The translations under genes were made by a program, and so were the position numbers. DNA of 64,000 nucleotides from Zerene cesonia (lineage: Eukaryota > Arthropoda > Insecta > Lepidoptera > Pieridae): contig NC_052112.1 of assembly GCF_012273895.1 (NCBI RefSeq), positions 2,480,001 to 2,544,000 on the forward strand, read 5' to 3'. Shown here piece after piece: positions 48,646 through 61,691 of this stretch. Numbering within the stretch: position 1 is the first letter of the stretch; the number at the start of each line of letters is the position of its first letter. The notes beneath the pieces are model-generated. The model had not been told where the DNA came from, did not search any database, and was given only the letters and a program-made list of their open reading frames with translations.

Positions 48646-50727
48646 ATGTTTCATTGTAACTAAACCGCAAAATATCCTCGCTTTCCATACTTCTATTCCT
48701 AAAGTCAGTACTAATTACAGTTCTATATATACAATTAAATGACACAGGATATATTAAAAGCCAATTTTCTGGTCGACTTGCACAATAGAACGGCCATATG
48801 TTATCATGCATCTGCATACAATGACGAAGATACGTGAGAGAATTTCCTATCTGATCGTATATGGACGGAGAAGGGTGAAATTATGATGCTTTGTTCGTAT
48901 AACGTTATAAATTATTGTTAACCTGCGCTATCTTTTAATCCAGTTAACGAAGCTTAAACGGCGGTAGGCGAAAAGATATGTATTATGTTGAACAACGAAT
49001 TACTGACTTTGGTTTGCGGTTTCTCCTATAAGCAATTCTGCGTAAACTACAACTCTGGTAGGTTTCATCAAAATTGCAGTCGTTTTGGCATGATTGAGTA
49101 AAATACATGTCCAAACATAAAGAAAATAAGTACAGATTATTATTCAAGTTATGTTTTACAAACACAATCGTAAAATTTGTTGTCTGCTAGAAACAATAAA
49201 TGGTACTAGGCAAAAAAAATCGAAAACTCAAAATCAATCATATTATGATACATTGTAATAATGCCATATGCCAGCATTGAGATTCTTAAGCGACAGCGCT
49301 CCTTAGATTTTTATCTTCCATATATACATTATTGCTTTATTTCTCTGAAATATTACATTTTCAATATAAGTTTTAAATTTAGCCCTACTCTTACTCTTCA
49401 ATAGGAAATGTATAGAGAAATAAGAACTAAGAAGAAAGAAATAAGAAGTCATTGACATTTACACAAATTACTTTATCGATCTGACCACAGCGACAAATTG
49501 CATGTAACAAATTGTGTTTTCACAATATTTCATACAGTGAAAGCTTATAAAATTGAACATAAACGTCTAGGCACCTCGTACTTTCTCAATACGCCGGACA
49601 TACAGCGTGGCAATGGTTTTCTTCAATGACCATAGATAATAATTTATAGTCTATTGCTAGTTAGCATTCATAATTACGTATTGATAATAACACGGATGAT
49701 TGAGGACGTCTTAAATTCTAAAACTAACGATTGAAGTTTTAACAACTGCATTTTTTATTAATGATAAATCTTTACATGACAGAATATCCTTTATAAGAAT
49801 AAATAAATATCATATATTTTAATTTTTTACGAAGGTTGATTTATTGAAAAATAACTCTTAACAGACGCATAGCAAGGCTGACGGACAAACATTTCCGTTG
49901 TTAGCACAATTTATTATATGTAATAATTAATAAAAAAGCAATTTTTCTAGTCTTATACTACTTTCAAATACAATAGCTTACCGGAAGGCATAAATATGCC
50001 TAATGGCTAACGTAAACCGGCTCCCCCACGTACTTTTATACACAATCGTTTATTGGCGTGATTTCATAGTAAAATTAATGTGTTGTAAACATAGTATATA
50101 TATCGACACAACAAAATCATAAAAGGAAGAGGTTAATCCTATAGATATTTATAGAAATTACTCATACTAAAGATAGAAAAGGATTATTTTTTACAACACT
50201 TAAACCGCATGGCAACTTGCAAAACAGAATTCCATAGACAAGAAGTTTTAAATGTAGATTTCGAAAATGTTTTTAAGAATGTTAAGATACGAGCACAGAT
50301 AAAATAGAACATTTAGTTCACGATGCGGGCGATACGTCGCAGCTTTGTCGTAATGCAAATCACTTGCGACACTATAACGTATGTCCTTACATTATTTTCA
50401 CATCCAGATGGGGTTACTGTTTTTTTCTCTCTTCCCCCTGGTGCACCACTAACCGCATATCCGTGTTTTTCTTTGTGTATCGATTTCTAGGTTAAATAAA
50501 GCTCATTACTACTCAATACATGCTTGGATTATATGCTCTAATTTTTATAAGGTTATTAACAAGAAACAGGGAGAACAGTGTTTGTTTTAGTTCCGACAGC
50601 CTTTGATATCTTTAATAAATGAAATGCCACTTATTTATTTATCTCTTAATAATAATGGTATTATCTTTATTCCCGATGATGATATAAAAAAATCGAAACA
50701 AAGGGTATTCTAAACAAATATAACAAA

Positions 50728-51084
50728 CTAGCTTTTCGCCCGCGGCTTCGCCCGCGTAGAATTCGCTTATATCGCGCGACATGGTAAGGAGTATTTTTTT
50801 CGCATTAAAAAGTATGGTTTGTTCTTTCCCACGTTTAGCTCCATCTCCATACCAAGTTTCATTAAAATCGGTTTGACAATAACGAACTTTCATACAAACT
50901 TTCATCCCCTCTTTCAACCCTTTCTACCCTTTTTTCGCGATAAAAAGTATCCTATGTCCTTTCCCAAGTTCAGTTCTATCTTCATACCAAATTTTATCAA
51001 AATCGAATCAGTGGTTTAGGCGTGAAAGCGTAACAGACAGACAGACAGACAGAGTTACTTTCGCATTTATAATATTAGTAGGGA
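50728..51084 (-). mobile_element. Long Helitron-like element
   Basis: On the minus strand it starts TCCCTACTAATATTATAAAT, has CAGACAGACAG units near the head and two diverged internal repeats (each with an ATACCAA-type core), and ends GCGGGCGAAAAGCTAG. A 9-base repeat array adjoins its head. Confidence 0.75.
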
Positions 51085-51121
51085 AGTAGGGATAGTAGGG
51101 ATAGTAGGGATAGTAGGGATT
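51078..51121 (+). repeat. Minisatellite, 9-base unit GGGATAGTA
   Basis: Four near-identical copies abut the 5' end of the Helitron-like element. The unit contains the reverse complement of TACTATCCC, the element's head motif. Confidence 0.85.
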
Positions 51122-52580
51122 ACCGCCATACATATTGCTACAAGAGTAATCAGCTTATGCATATCTAAAATTTCATAAAACCACGTGGTTAATCAAATGG
51201 GTGCGAAACTTATGTGCCAATATGGTGCCAAGGTTATTTCTGATTTTAGAGGTATCTCATAAGCGAATTTGTTCCGCATTTTATCGTAAACAAATTGCTT
51301 GTATATATGTATCACAGTAACACGCAATACACTGGCTAAATTAAATAGTTGCTCAATGTTGCCAGTTGCCACACAGTCAGTGTCTTGTTCCGGTTGGGTT
51401 TTTTTTACAGATTATATCAAAGGGTTATAGTTGCTGCGCATTCCCCTTTTATATTGTTTAGACTTAGCTTCGCTGTATTGTCACGGATCCTTGATAAGTG
51501 TACGAAGTTTGAACTAAATCTGGGTTTTTCAAGGTGAAAATATCTAAAGAAAATCAAAAACAATATATACTTAAAAAACAATTTCTGGATTGATTAAAAA
51601 TAATTTTTATGAAATTATCAAAGACCCGAATTGTGGATTGACAAAAAAGGAATATTTGTAAGCATAATAATTTGATAATATAGAAATATTTAAACTATAC
51701 CACAAATAATATATAATAACACTTGTATTTAATACTATTACATACTATAGATACAGGTTAAACCATTCACATATTTTTCAGTACTTCATGTGACAAAGAG
51801 GAACGTCTTAAATAACGCTTAAATATAAAATTTACGATGTCATTTGCCACACGGCGCACTAATTACGTACAATTGAAGAAAAGACAGTTCTACTATTAGT
51901 TAGCAGTGTTATATTATCTGTGGCTCTACCGTCTACGAAAGCGCGGTAAAATACATTGACATGTCCGTATGGATACTGATTCTAAAATTTTACATATGTT
52001 TATTTCCTGTAGTTTTCCAAACGATGAATAGCCGCCTTTTGTTGACTAATTTCAGTTTAAAAAACATGTTGATATCAATTTATTGATGTAAAGATACTGT
52101 ATCATAAAATTTATTGGGACCGATGACACAAGAAGATATATACTATAGATATAGAGACAGTCGCAGAAACAGAAAATTTTTAGAAATTAAAGAAATGCTT
52201 ACAATGTACCTACCTATAAAGACTATAGATTATTAATAATATGAAAATTATAAGTATGTTTAAGTTTTACTTTCCTAATTATTTTGTTCTCAAGCACGAT
52301 TAGCCTATTTCAGCTATTCCTTCATCCAGACATAGGTAGTAACATTATTTCTTCTCTAAAATTATATTTCTCAAGATGATATTCTTAACTTGATATGTTC
52401 AAATGACTCACTTTATTTCATAATGATACAGTGATCTTTGCTGGTGACTAACAAACTGTATATAATTACAAAAAGGCGTAACGTGTTACGTATACTACGG
52501 TCAGTACTATACCTAGTCTTGCCATAAATATTGTAATAAAGAAAAAAGAAAATTGTTAACTGCAAATAACATTTATTACT

Positions 52581-53580
52581 NNNNNNNNNNNNNNNNNNNN
52601 NNNNNNNNNNNNNNNNNNNNNNNNNNNNNNNNNNNNNNNNNNNNNNNNNNNNNNNNNNNNNNNNNNNNNNNNNNNNNNNNNNNNNNNNNNNNNNNNNNNN
52701 NNNNNNNNNNNNNNNNNNNNNNNNNNNNNNNNNNNNNNNNNNNNNNNNNNNNNNNNNNNNNNNNNNNNNNNNNNNNNNNNNNNNNNNNNNNNNNNNNNNN
52801 NNNNNNNNNNNNNNNNNNNNNNNNNNNNNNNNNNNNNNNNNNNNNNNNNNNNNNNNNNNNNNNNNNNNNNNNNNNNNNNNNNNNNNNNNNNNNNNNNNNN
52901 NNNNNNNNNNNNNNNNNNNNNNNNNNNNNNNNNNNNNNNNNNNNNNNNNNNNNNNNNNNNNNNNNNNNNNNNNNNNNNNNNNNNNNNNNNNNNNNNNNNN
53001 NNNNNNNNNNNNNNNNNNNNNNNNNNNNNNNNNNNNNNNNNNNNNNNNNNNNNNNNNNNNNNNNNNNNNNNNNNNNNNNNNNNNNNNNNNNNNNNNNNNN
53101 NNNNNNNNNNNNNNNNNNNNNNNNNNNNNNNNNNNNNNNNNNNNNNNNNNNNNNNNNNNNNNNNNNNNNNNNNNNNNNNNNNNNNNNNNNNNNNNNNNNN
53201 NNNNNNNNNNNNNNNNNNNNNNNNNNNNNNNNNNNNNNNNNNNNNNNNNNNNNNNNNNNNNNNNNNNNNNNNNNNNNNNNNNNNNNNNNNNNNNNNNNNN
53301 NNNNNNNNNNNNNNNNNNNNNNNNNNNNNNNNNNNNNNNNNNNNNNNNNNNNNNNNNNNNNNNNNNNNNNNNNNNNNNNNNNNNNNNNNNNNNNNNNNNN
53401 NNNNNNNNNNNNNNNNNNNNNNNNNNNNNNNNNNNNNNNNNNNNNNNNNNNNNNNNNNNNNNNNNNNNNNNNNNNNNNNNNNNNNNNNNNNNNNNNNNNN
53501 NNNNNNNNNNNNNNNNNNNNNNNNNNNNNNNNNNNNNNNNNNNNNNNNNNNNNNNNNNNNNNNNNNNNNNNNNNNNNNNN
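52581..53580. other. Assembly gap, exactly 1000 N
   Basis: A second run of exactly 1000 unknown bases, in the 22.9-kb host intron. It could hide an exon or a repeat; a Helitron-like element lies just to its right. Confidence 0.99.
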
Positions 53581-53658
53581 CGATAAGATCAAGAAGCTTT
53601 CCCTTAAGGCGAATTAAATTATCACTTCTGCACAAAAAGATTAACTTTTATCCTACTA

Positions 53659-53861
53659 TCCTACTAATATTATAAATGCGAAAATTTTGTAAGGATCTGT
53701 GTGTGTTTGTTGCTCTTTCAAGCAAAAAAACTATTGAACCGATTGCAATGAAATTTGGTACGTAGACAGCTGGACAACTGGAATAACATATAGGCAACTA
53801 TCTTTACCCGATATTCTACGGGATACGGACTTACGCGGGTGAAACCGCGGGACGCAGCTAG
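53659..53861 (+). mobile_element. Helitron-like element, main family, full length
   Basis: Head TCCTACTAATATTATAAATG (preceded by TCCTACTA), tail hairpin and CTAG present, then T. It has small indels in the core. Confidence 0.87.
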
Positions 53862-53959
53862 TATAGTATAACTGAAAAACACCCAAAACATTACATAAGT
53901 ATTTTTTTTTTAATTGGAACAAAATCATTACAACTTCTGTAACAAATGGGACAATAACT

Positions 53960-54075
53960 AAGCATGCGTCTCGACGGAACAAATTGGTGCTTTAGTCTGT
54001 AGGAATCCGACATAACCCACGACCTCTTCCCCGAGGCCGTGGATATCTACGCAAGATTTCCCCACTATAAAAAAG
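53960..54075 (-). repeat. Unclassified dispersed repeat with GC hairpin
   Basis: The minus strand contains GGGGAAATCTTGCGTAGATA and GGCCTCGGGGAAGAGGTCG, which I recall as common in lepidopteran genomic sequence. The CCACGACCTC/GAGGCCGTGG arms can pair. Confidence 0.4.
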
Positions 54076-54785
54076 GCGCACTTATTCTACTATTCATGTC
54101 CCATCGAAGCAAAACTGTGCCCACTTCTCGCACAGAAGACCTCAATAATAACAATTACGAACGTTGCGATGTTTAGCTATTTCTAATTCTTTTAATTTTA
54201 AACGTTCGTGCGCATCACATCACCAGTTGTGTACTCGTTTTTTGCACACGCAAAACACTAAGTTTTTTATATTTTTTTCTAGCATATAACACGCAATTAC
54301 ACCGGTGTCACTGATACATGTATTAATCTTTTACGGTCAAGTGAACATAGTTTAAAATTAGATGTTTATTTATTTCATAACTTTCAGCTATTGTAGATGA
54401 TAATAACTTTTTAACGGACGTTCTTAAAAACGAAGGAGATTCTTTATTATTCGACTGTATTTCTTTTGGGTGTGTAGCCCGGGTATCTAACTAATTGGCG
54501 TGATTATTTTTGTTAAATAGCAAATTATTGTCATCAGGTCATACGGTACCATCCTGTCGCGACTTCGGTGACCTGTTTTGTAGAAACGAATTTTCGCTAG
54601 ATAAGACGCAATTAAATTTAAAATTGCAATCAGTTTATACAATTATTGCGTGCGTATTATAAGATTTAAGATAATAAATTTATTGTTAACAAACAATAAG
54701 TTACTATTTTGATTTAATAAAAAAGGATAACTCGGAGTAAACAAACTACTGCTATGCTAATTGCTAATTCCTAAAATGGATTGAT

Positions 54786-54870
54786 GTGCGTTTGTTACTC
54801 TTTCATGCGAAAACCACGGAACTGATTTTGATGTTACTTAGGAGTGGTGTAGCAGAATAGCACATAAGTT
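54786..54870 (+). repeat. Fragment of a Helitron-like element
   Basis: TTTGTTACTCTTTCATGCGAAAACC followed by an ACTGATTTTGATG-type core; the ends are missing. Confidence 0.35.
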
Positions 54871-55821
54871 ATAAAAATAATTGCTTTCTTTCTTGTCCAC
54901 ACAATTTCATTCTTTAAAAAGTTCAAAGGCGTATTTTGCGTTTGTGGATCTAAAAATGTACTTACTAAAAAACTATATGCATACCGTGTCTAATTATATA
55001 TCCAACACGATAGTTTCCAAACATCTTATTGTAATAAAACGAATATGTTGCAAAAATAACAAAAACAACAATGTTTAATTATACATAAGTATATATCTTA
55101 CACCGGATAAATCGTAAAAAATCATGTTCAATCCACTGCCCTATATTCCAGTCACGAAAATATCTTGCATGTTGAACAAAATGAATTTCGAGGCGAACTA
55201 GATATTAATTGCTATCATTTTACACCGTATGCTGTGCTCAATAATATTTTAAAATGGACACAGATACAAGTTTTCATGTCACGTTTTCTGAAACTAATTT
55301 TTAAACACTTTTCAATTAAAAAAGCGGACTCGACTTCAGATTTTTATACAGCGATATATTTCTATCATCATCAGTCCATATATGATCCCACTGCATGGAC
55401 ACGAGCCTCCTATTAGGGTTTTTCCATATTTTCATACATGGTTATTTTATTAACATAACGTATGTGTATATACAGAGACACTTACGTTCAAATAAGAATT
55501 TTCGTATTTGTTTTTATATTCGTTGATAAGCTTTTTAAAGTAAACTGCTTTTCTAATTTGAACATTTTACAAATTTTTATTTATACGTGAAAAAAATATT
55601 GCATTGTGATTTATTATTTATTATTGATATTGCAGTCATGCAGGCTCGATACAAGAACGAAGGTTATTGCGAACTAATAGTAATGTAAAGGTTGCTCGCT
55701 GCATACAGCCGGCATATTAAATAATTTCATCAATATATACGCACGGTACGCAAAATTTGTTATTATAATTTATAAATAATTAAATTGTATAAGTACACTT
55801 GCATTATATTTTTATTTGCAG

Positions 55822-55893
55822 GCAACACCGCTGTCTAATATCATGGACGACAAACCAGAAAACCTAATAAAAGCACAGGACAATGACTTCTGA
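55822..55893 (+). CDS. Possible terminal-exon remnant on the plus strand
   Basis: A good acceptor, TTTTTATTTGCAG|GCAACACC, opens a phase-0 frame of 23 codons (ATPLSNIMDDKPENLIKAQD, then NDF) ending in TGA. About 200 bases downstream a consensus donor-like GTAAGT occurs (56091). No upstream partner exon is identified. This could be an exon of an antisense transcript, a non-coding RNA or a decayed exon. Confidence 0.2.
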   Translation, partial: ATPLSNIMDDKPENLIKAQDNDF

Positions 55894-58317
55894 ATTCCAA
55901 TTTTGAAATGTGGCATAGAGCTCTTAAATTATTTTTTTAGTAAAAGCGCCATCGTGCAAAGGAAGCGCAGGGCAGGTATGCGATTCGCCCACAGATAACG
56001 AATGACCTTACACAGGACTGGTCTGACAGCATGTTTCCCTACAACCACTAAGCGGAATTTATAAAGATGAATACCGCCGTCTGGACGTAAGTATGCTAGT
56101 TTCATTAAGATTAATTTTCTTTACTATCGCTACACTTATATCTATTCGATTTGTTTAATAAGGAGCGTTCAAGATAAAAAGGACAGTTCAAGATAAAAGA
56201 TAAAAAATAAATCAATACCGAAACAGAGGATACTCATTAAAATTTTGTAACTTTCGCTCTATCTTGAATCTTATTAAATCTCCATAATTCAACCTGAGAT
56301 GAAAGTTGTGTATAAAATGTTTATCTCGATGACGTTTGTTTGTGCAAATATTTACGTTAGAGATAACATTTGGTGACCACCTAGATCAAGGTGAACTTTA
56401 TCACGAATCTACTACTACTGCTAGATCCGCAATATTTTTATAACGGAGCCATATATCTAATTGTCTGTACTATTTCGCTGTTTCTCATAGCTTTAACCCT
56501 GGAGCCCTAATTGATGCATGTTGAATTGTTAATCTCGAGAAACAAAAATTAAAATTATAAACTTATAACTTCACACAAACAGGCAAAAAAACCTTTAGTC
56601 ATGATGATGATTATGAATTTAAATATTAGTTTATTTTATTCAATTTTATTTTATAATTAAAATATAAAGAGAATTGTAAAAATAACACAGGCTCTTTGTA
56701 CTCATTGTGGCAATTACTGTTAAAACGATGACGTAATCCGTAGATAAGTATTCAAAATATTGCAAAATAGATAACTTTATCATTTGTATTTTACCCTTTT
56801 AATCACTAATGAGTATTTAAAGGGCATTTCATATATTTACTTATACACAAATATTGTTAATTTTACTCTTTTCATATATATAAATAAGACGTGCGTCATG
56901 CAATTTGATAAAACGAACAAGCAAAAATCATAACAGAAGATAGCATATTCATTTCAAATATATATGATAACAATAAAAGAACAATTTGGCAAGTACTTAT
57001 TTCACGTGAAAGGCATTTTATTTGCCATGGATTTGAAACTTTTCGAATATGATATAATTACATACACACTTTCTCTGAGGCAGTTTTCACTATAGTGGTT
57101 CTTTATTAAAATGAGTGACTATTTCCGTACACCTACACTTGAGATGGCACTGTTTACTGTTACTTCTTAATATTTGGTAGGGCTGCTAACAAAAGGAATT
57201 GAAATTTATCTGATAAATTATCATAAAGATAATAATTTAGAGATAGTTTACCAATACCTGTAATAGTGTGATATTATTGTTTAGAGAGCAATCATTCAGT
57301 ATAAATTGTTTGTATGCAAATGATACTAGATTAACTGTTCTGCTCTCTCCACTGTGCAATTAAAGTGTAAGTATTTATGTGTAATCCAATAAAATATTAT
57401 TTTATAGGCTGGCAATAAAAATAATCGAATGTGTGCTCGTTATACCTATATAATTGTGATTTGGTAACCCTATTATTCAGGTGAATTGCACGAGTATAGT
57501 GATGAAACAAAAGCTATGTGGGCAGATAAAGGTGCTCCATTGAATTGTTTTGCAATATCCCAGTTATCTTTAACCTTCAGTACGTAAATAGTTCAGTTTC
57601 TTTCAGATTCCGACTGATTTGTTCTGGGTTTATATTATCGTGTATAAAACTACGATGTTGATTGAACGATACAATAGTGATCAGCTGTTCAACTCACTGA
57701 TTCATATTGTGTTTTTAAAATGAAAGAATACTCCTGTTTATCTGTGAGGGTTAACAGTTGACACTGGAGTTAGCCGTGAAAAAGGTCCTGCCTCGTATGA
57801 ATTAATCATTAAATACATTAATTATGTTAAAAGAAATAAATAGCTTTTTTTTGTACAATCTCCTTATAACCATAACAATACGCGGGTAAGAAAGTAGAGT
57901 TTATTCTAATAATGCTATTTTGTAAACTCTCACATTAAGACTTTTATTAAACTGCTTTAGCAGCATTGCCTATAAAGGAGTAACCAGTAAATCGTTTCTT
58001 TTCAACTGCATTAATTATTTGTGTATAAAATCGTTTATACATGTGAATCTATTATTTCCACACGAATTCAGAACAATAAACATATCAGGTACCTACCTAG
58101 CGAGTAATTACTTAAAACAATGCACATCAGTATATAATCGGGCTGGGTGAGTAACAAAAACATTGCAAAACCATGCGAAGTACATTCGACACGAAGTTTT
58201 TCATGCTTTATGGATTTTTTTAAGTGCATTGAACGCTCACAAAGACAATTTGCATTCCACAGCCTGTCGCAGTTAGGGTATTGAACGGCCTTCTTTGCTT
58301 CACTAAGCGCCACTCAC

Positions 58318-58429
58318 CGTTGTTAAAATAGTCGTCTTTTTCCAATAGTTCATGCTGGAAGCCGTAAGCGGGCAGCCATGCATGAGAGCCAGGAGGTTCG
58401 GGCCAATCCGATATCCGAACCTCTTCCAT
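58318..58429 (-). CDS. First coding exon of the large minus-strand host gene
   Basis: This exon opens with an ATG at 58429 (G at -3, G at +4) and encodes 37 residues beginning MEEVRISDWPEPPGSHAW, rich in Trp, Pro, Asp and Glu. It ends in a strong donor, G|GTGAGTGG, at 58317, leaving one base in the codon. That phase fits the acceptor of the exon at 35436, giving a Gly codon and continuing ...DDYFNN-G-DNGSTHALY. The frame is also open upstream, but its first start-like codon there is a GTG at 58453, so the ATG at 58429 is the first in-frame ATG. No signal peptide or membrane segment is visible, so a cytosolic or nuclear product is likely. The intron that follows is about 22.9 kb. Other exons or an alternative 5' end inside it cannot be excluded. 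I do not recognise the protein family. Confidence 0.72.
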
Positions 58430-58690
58430 GTCGGCATGAACACAACACTGCACTCCACAAGCAAGTTCACACAGAGAACACGGGCATGCATGGACTACCT
58501 CGTCCGTCCATTAGATCGTCATTTAGGACGATAACGGTGATTGGATTCGATCTGGTCAGGTGCACATACGCGACGCACACACGTCTACCTGTGACGGCTT
58601 GCGATAGCTGACTGGCGACTTGGCGAATGGGCAATGGCGGCGGCTGGCGACTGGCGCTCGCGCAGCGATCTCTCCGCATTCGACAATATA
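58430..58690 (-). promoter_or_regulatory. Probable promoter and 5'UTR of the host gene (GC/CpG-rich)
   Basis: Directly upstream of the ATG at 58429 there are about 260 bases of GC-rich, CpG-containing DNA that end abruptly in AT-rich sequence at about 58690. It contains a donor-like CACAG|GTAGAC near 58590, which could mark a 5'UTR intron. Only a weak TATATT-type motif borders it. Position and composition are the evidence; the exact start site cannot be seen. Confidence 0.45.
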
Positions 58691-59894
58691 AAATATGAAA
58701 AAACTTTTCAACCTGTTTATAATTTTATTGAAGTCTGGCTTTTGATTCAATGTGAATAGAAAATTTAATTTGCATTAAAACTAAAATGACACAAAAATAT
58801 TAACAAACGATAAGGTATAATAAACTCCTGGTTCTACAATCTTCATTTTATACAAAAGTTCTCGTTTTTGGTGTGTAATATTCCGAGTCATAGAATTGAG
58901 GAAACCTGGATTTCACATGATGAAATTACTTATATATTTTGCATTGCAATAATTTATTATTATTAACTTAAGGATACAGCTATTGAATTGTAAAGTTCTC
59001 CATATAAAACCTTCACTTCATCTTGCGGTTTTTATTACATATTTTATTATAATATCGTATGGTACGTAACGCATTTGAAGGGACGCACAACCCACAAGGT
59101 TTTATGCTATACAATTACGAGGTTAAAACTAGTTGTAATCGTGAACCAAAGTTGTAAGTGTCTCGTTACAAACAGTTTCACTGGACTCTGGTAAAGTTGA
59201 CCTGTGGCACATTTTTATTCATGCTCGTTTTCAAGGTCGTGACTAGAGGACGTTGACCCCGCTGTTTTATAATGTGAAATAATGAAATGTCGATGAATAG
59301 TCAATCAATAATGTTGTTAATGTTGCTCATAAGTCATGAGTTAAGTTTAAGTAAGATTATAAAATACAAACCATTAGATTTCTCGTTACTTTAACATCAA
59401 GCGTTAGCCAAATATTGAATAATAATTAAATTATTAAATCATCTTCATAAAGATTACAAAAGTATTTTCAGCGGGTAACAAATTCAAAAAGATAAGGAAA
59501 TGACATATCTGAAACAATAACAATGATTATAAAGAAAGCTGTAAATACCCAATGTAATAAGAAAATCAATTGGTTTTAGTTGTGCTCATGAAAAAAGTAT
59601 TCGAATCGGTTATGGTTTTTGCATTTTGTGCATAACTGTGCTAAAATTGTAGTAAATAGTTATGATATAATAAAATTAAAAGGCATCCCTAATTCATGCA
59701 GTTTCCACGTAACACTGTTATACAATATATACCGTAATAAATGTTTACAATTCCTTAAGTTTTCTCAAATTACGAAAGCAAATCAAATTTCATTAAAATT
59801 ATTTTTTTACCTCCATTTCCGATTGTTAAAATAATACAAAATATGCATGTCTCTGCCTTCACTTTTTTCGAAACGTCCTTATTATTATAATGAA

Positions 59895-60002
59895 CTAGTG
59901 GTCCGCCCCAGCTTCGCCTGTGATGTATAGTCTATGGCCTTATATGCATCATAAATGGGCTATCTAACACTGACAGAATATTTCAAATCGGACTAGGAAA
60001 AA
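59895..60002 (-). mobile_element. Helitron-like element, tenth family, truncated
   Basis: The minus strand ends GCTGGGGCGGACCACTAG. Its body (GCCCATTTATGATGC, TTAGATAGCCC) matches the complete copy at 61534. Confidence 0.6.
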
Positions 60003-61533
60003 GTAAAATGATGCGAAATTGTAATTTTTAATTTATTTTTCCTCTCAGACGTTTATATAATTAAATTATACAAGTACATATACTTCTATTGTTCATTTTT
60101 TATAAAAGTACATCCGCTTTGTATGAAGTGATATAATACAATTAATAACAATAATATATTATTATGAGAGCCAGTATTACCATCTCGGGTCATCTCAATT
60201 CCCAACCATCGCAATCATTATTACATTAATCAGTTTATCTCACGCGAGGTTAAGTTCTGTTTACTAACTTTCTCCTAATTTTTCTTTGAAAGTTTAACTC
60301 GTGATATATACAATTAACCACGAACATAATCCCATATATGGAGAGATGTATTTTCAAATTACAATGTACGACACGCGAGAGATATATAAGGTTAGTATCG
60401 TGACTGTAGCAGTTGTTTCTATCAATTAGTGTTATATAAATATACCAGACGACTGAGCTATGTATAATGTTAAGAAGAGAGTATTCAACAATTTAAACGG
60501 GTATGTAAATTCAAGGTGAAATAATTCGATAGGAATTTCAAAAAATAGCTTAAAAATCATTTGTGATACTTTTTTCATAAATTAATAAATCGATGATCTT
60601 TATTGATGTAATATTGACAATTTGATATAGTTATGTGAATCCATTGTACGAGCATAAACTGCCTTAAATACGAGATAAAACAAGGACGTGTCATTCATAC
60701 TATTACGTTCAGAAATCACTATATTGTAAACAAGTCGTTAGTTACAAGACTGGAGATTCGCCAAACTATCAGCTGTATTTGTTATTAATTATACCTTACA
60801 CCTTACATTCTCTTCAGTCTAATGCTAAACTGAAAATCACAATCCCATTCGCTCTGTACTAACTGATTTAATTACTTTGCAAAAGGTTCACTAATTACAA
60901 TGGTATATGTCTGTTGAGATATTTAAATGGGCCCTGGAAACATGAGTATTATTTGAATATTTGATGCTTGAATTCTGCGTTGTTATTGGCTTACGTAAAA
61001 CTCCTAAATAACTTTGCGGTGGCCATATTTAAACTAGCTAGTATAAACTGTATGTCGAGGTTAATATAGAACGAATATACTTACGATCTTCACAGATATA
61101 ACATGTTCTGCACTAGGAGTTAGATCCTTATAGAATATAGGGTATATTTATCCGATTTTTATGTGAGGCCATATCTGCCCAAAGATATTTTATTTCCAAT
61201 TTATACTATCCACCCTAGTACTATGCGTCTATAGATTATACACTTATATGGTGGCATCGCACCTCGTTCTCAACAAGAAATTATGTGTATTTCTCTTAAA
61301 TTTAGATAAAACTACATCTCATACAACAAATATAATATTAATGTGAGAGAAACGTACGACATTTGACTCCCATCAAGTAATGTCTGACTCCTGCCCTTTT
61401 CTTGCAAAACCATTGATTTAATCACAGCTTGTTGTACAATTATATTATTTATAGCTGATTAAGAATGTTTTAATAATATACAAGAATAAAATATAAATGC
61501 AATATATTTCCCACAGTCCCAAACCACTAATAA

Positions 61534-61691
61534 TCTATGTTAGTATTATAAAGCTGAAGAGTTTGTTTGTTTGTTTGTTTTTTTGTTTATTTGCTGGTCC
61601 GATTTGAAAAATTATTTCAGTGTTAGATAGCCCATTTATTGAGGAAGGCTATAGGCCATATGTACCGGGCGAAGGCGGGGCGGACCGCTAG
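61534..61691 (+). mobile_element. Helitron-like element, tenth family, full length
   Basis: A/TCTATGTTAGTATTATAAAG head with a (GTTT)n run, tail ACCGGGCGAAGGCGGGGCGG ending CTAG, then T. Confidence 0.7.

Larger units (their letters stand above)
35485..52580. other. Left part of the 22.9-kb host intron
   Basis: AT-rich intron with listed repeats. Frames at 37213-37548, 45277-45567 and 45509-45811 are AT-rich and unrecognised. I see no convincing gene or splice-bounded exon. Confidence 0.65.
53862..58317. other. Right part of the 22.9-kb host intron
   Basis: AT-rich intron with the repeat at 53960 and the plus-strand exon-like piece at 55822. Nothing else is supported. Confidence 0.65.

Noticed and set aside
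51078..51121. CRISPR-like repeat array
   Set aside because: It is a 9-base tandem array without spacers in a eukaryotic intron, adjoining a Helitron head.
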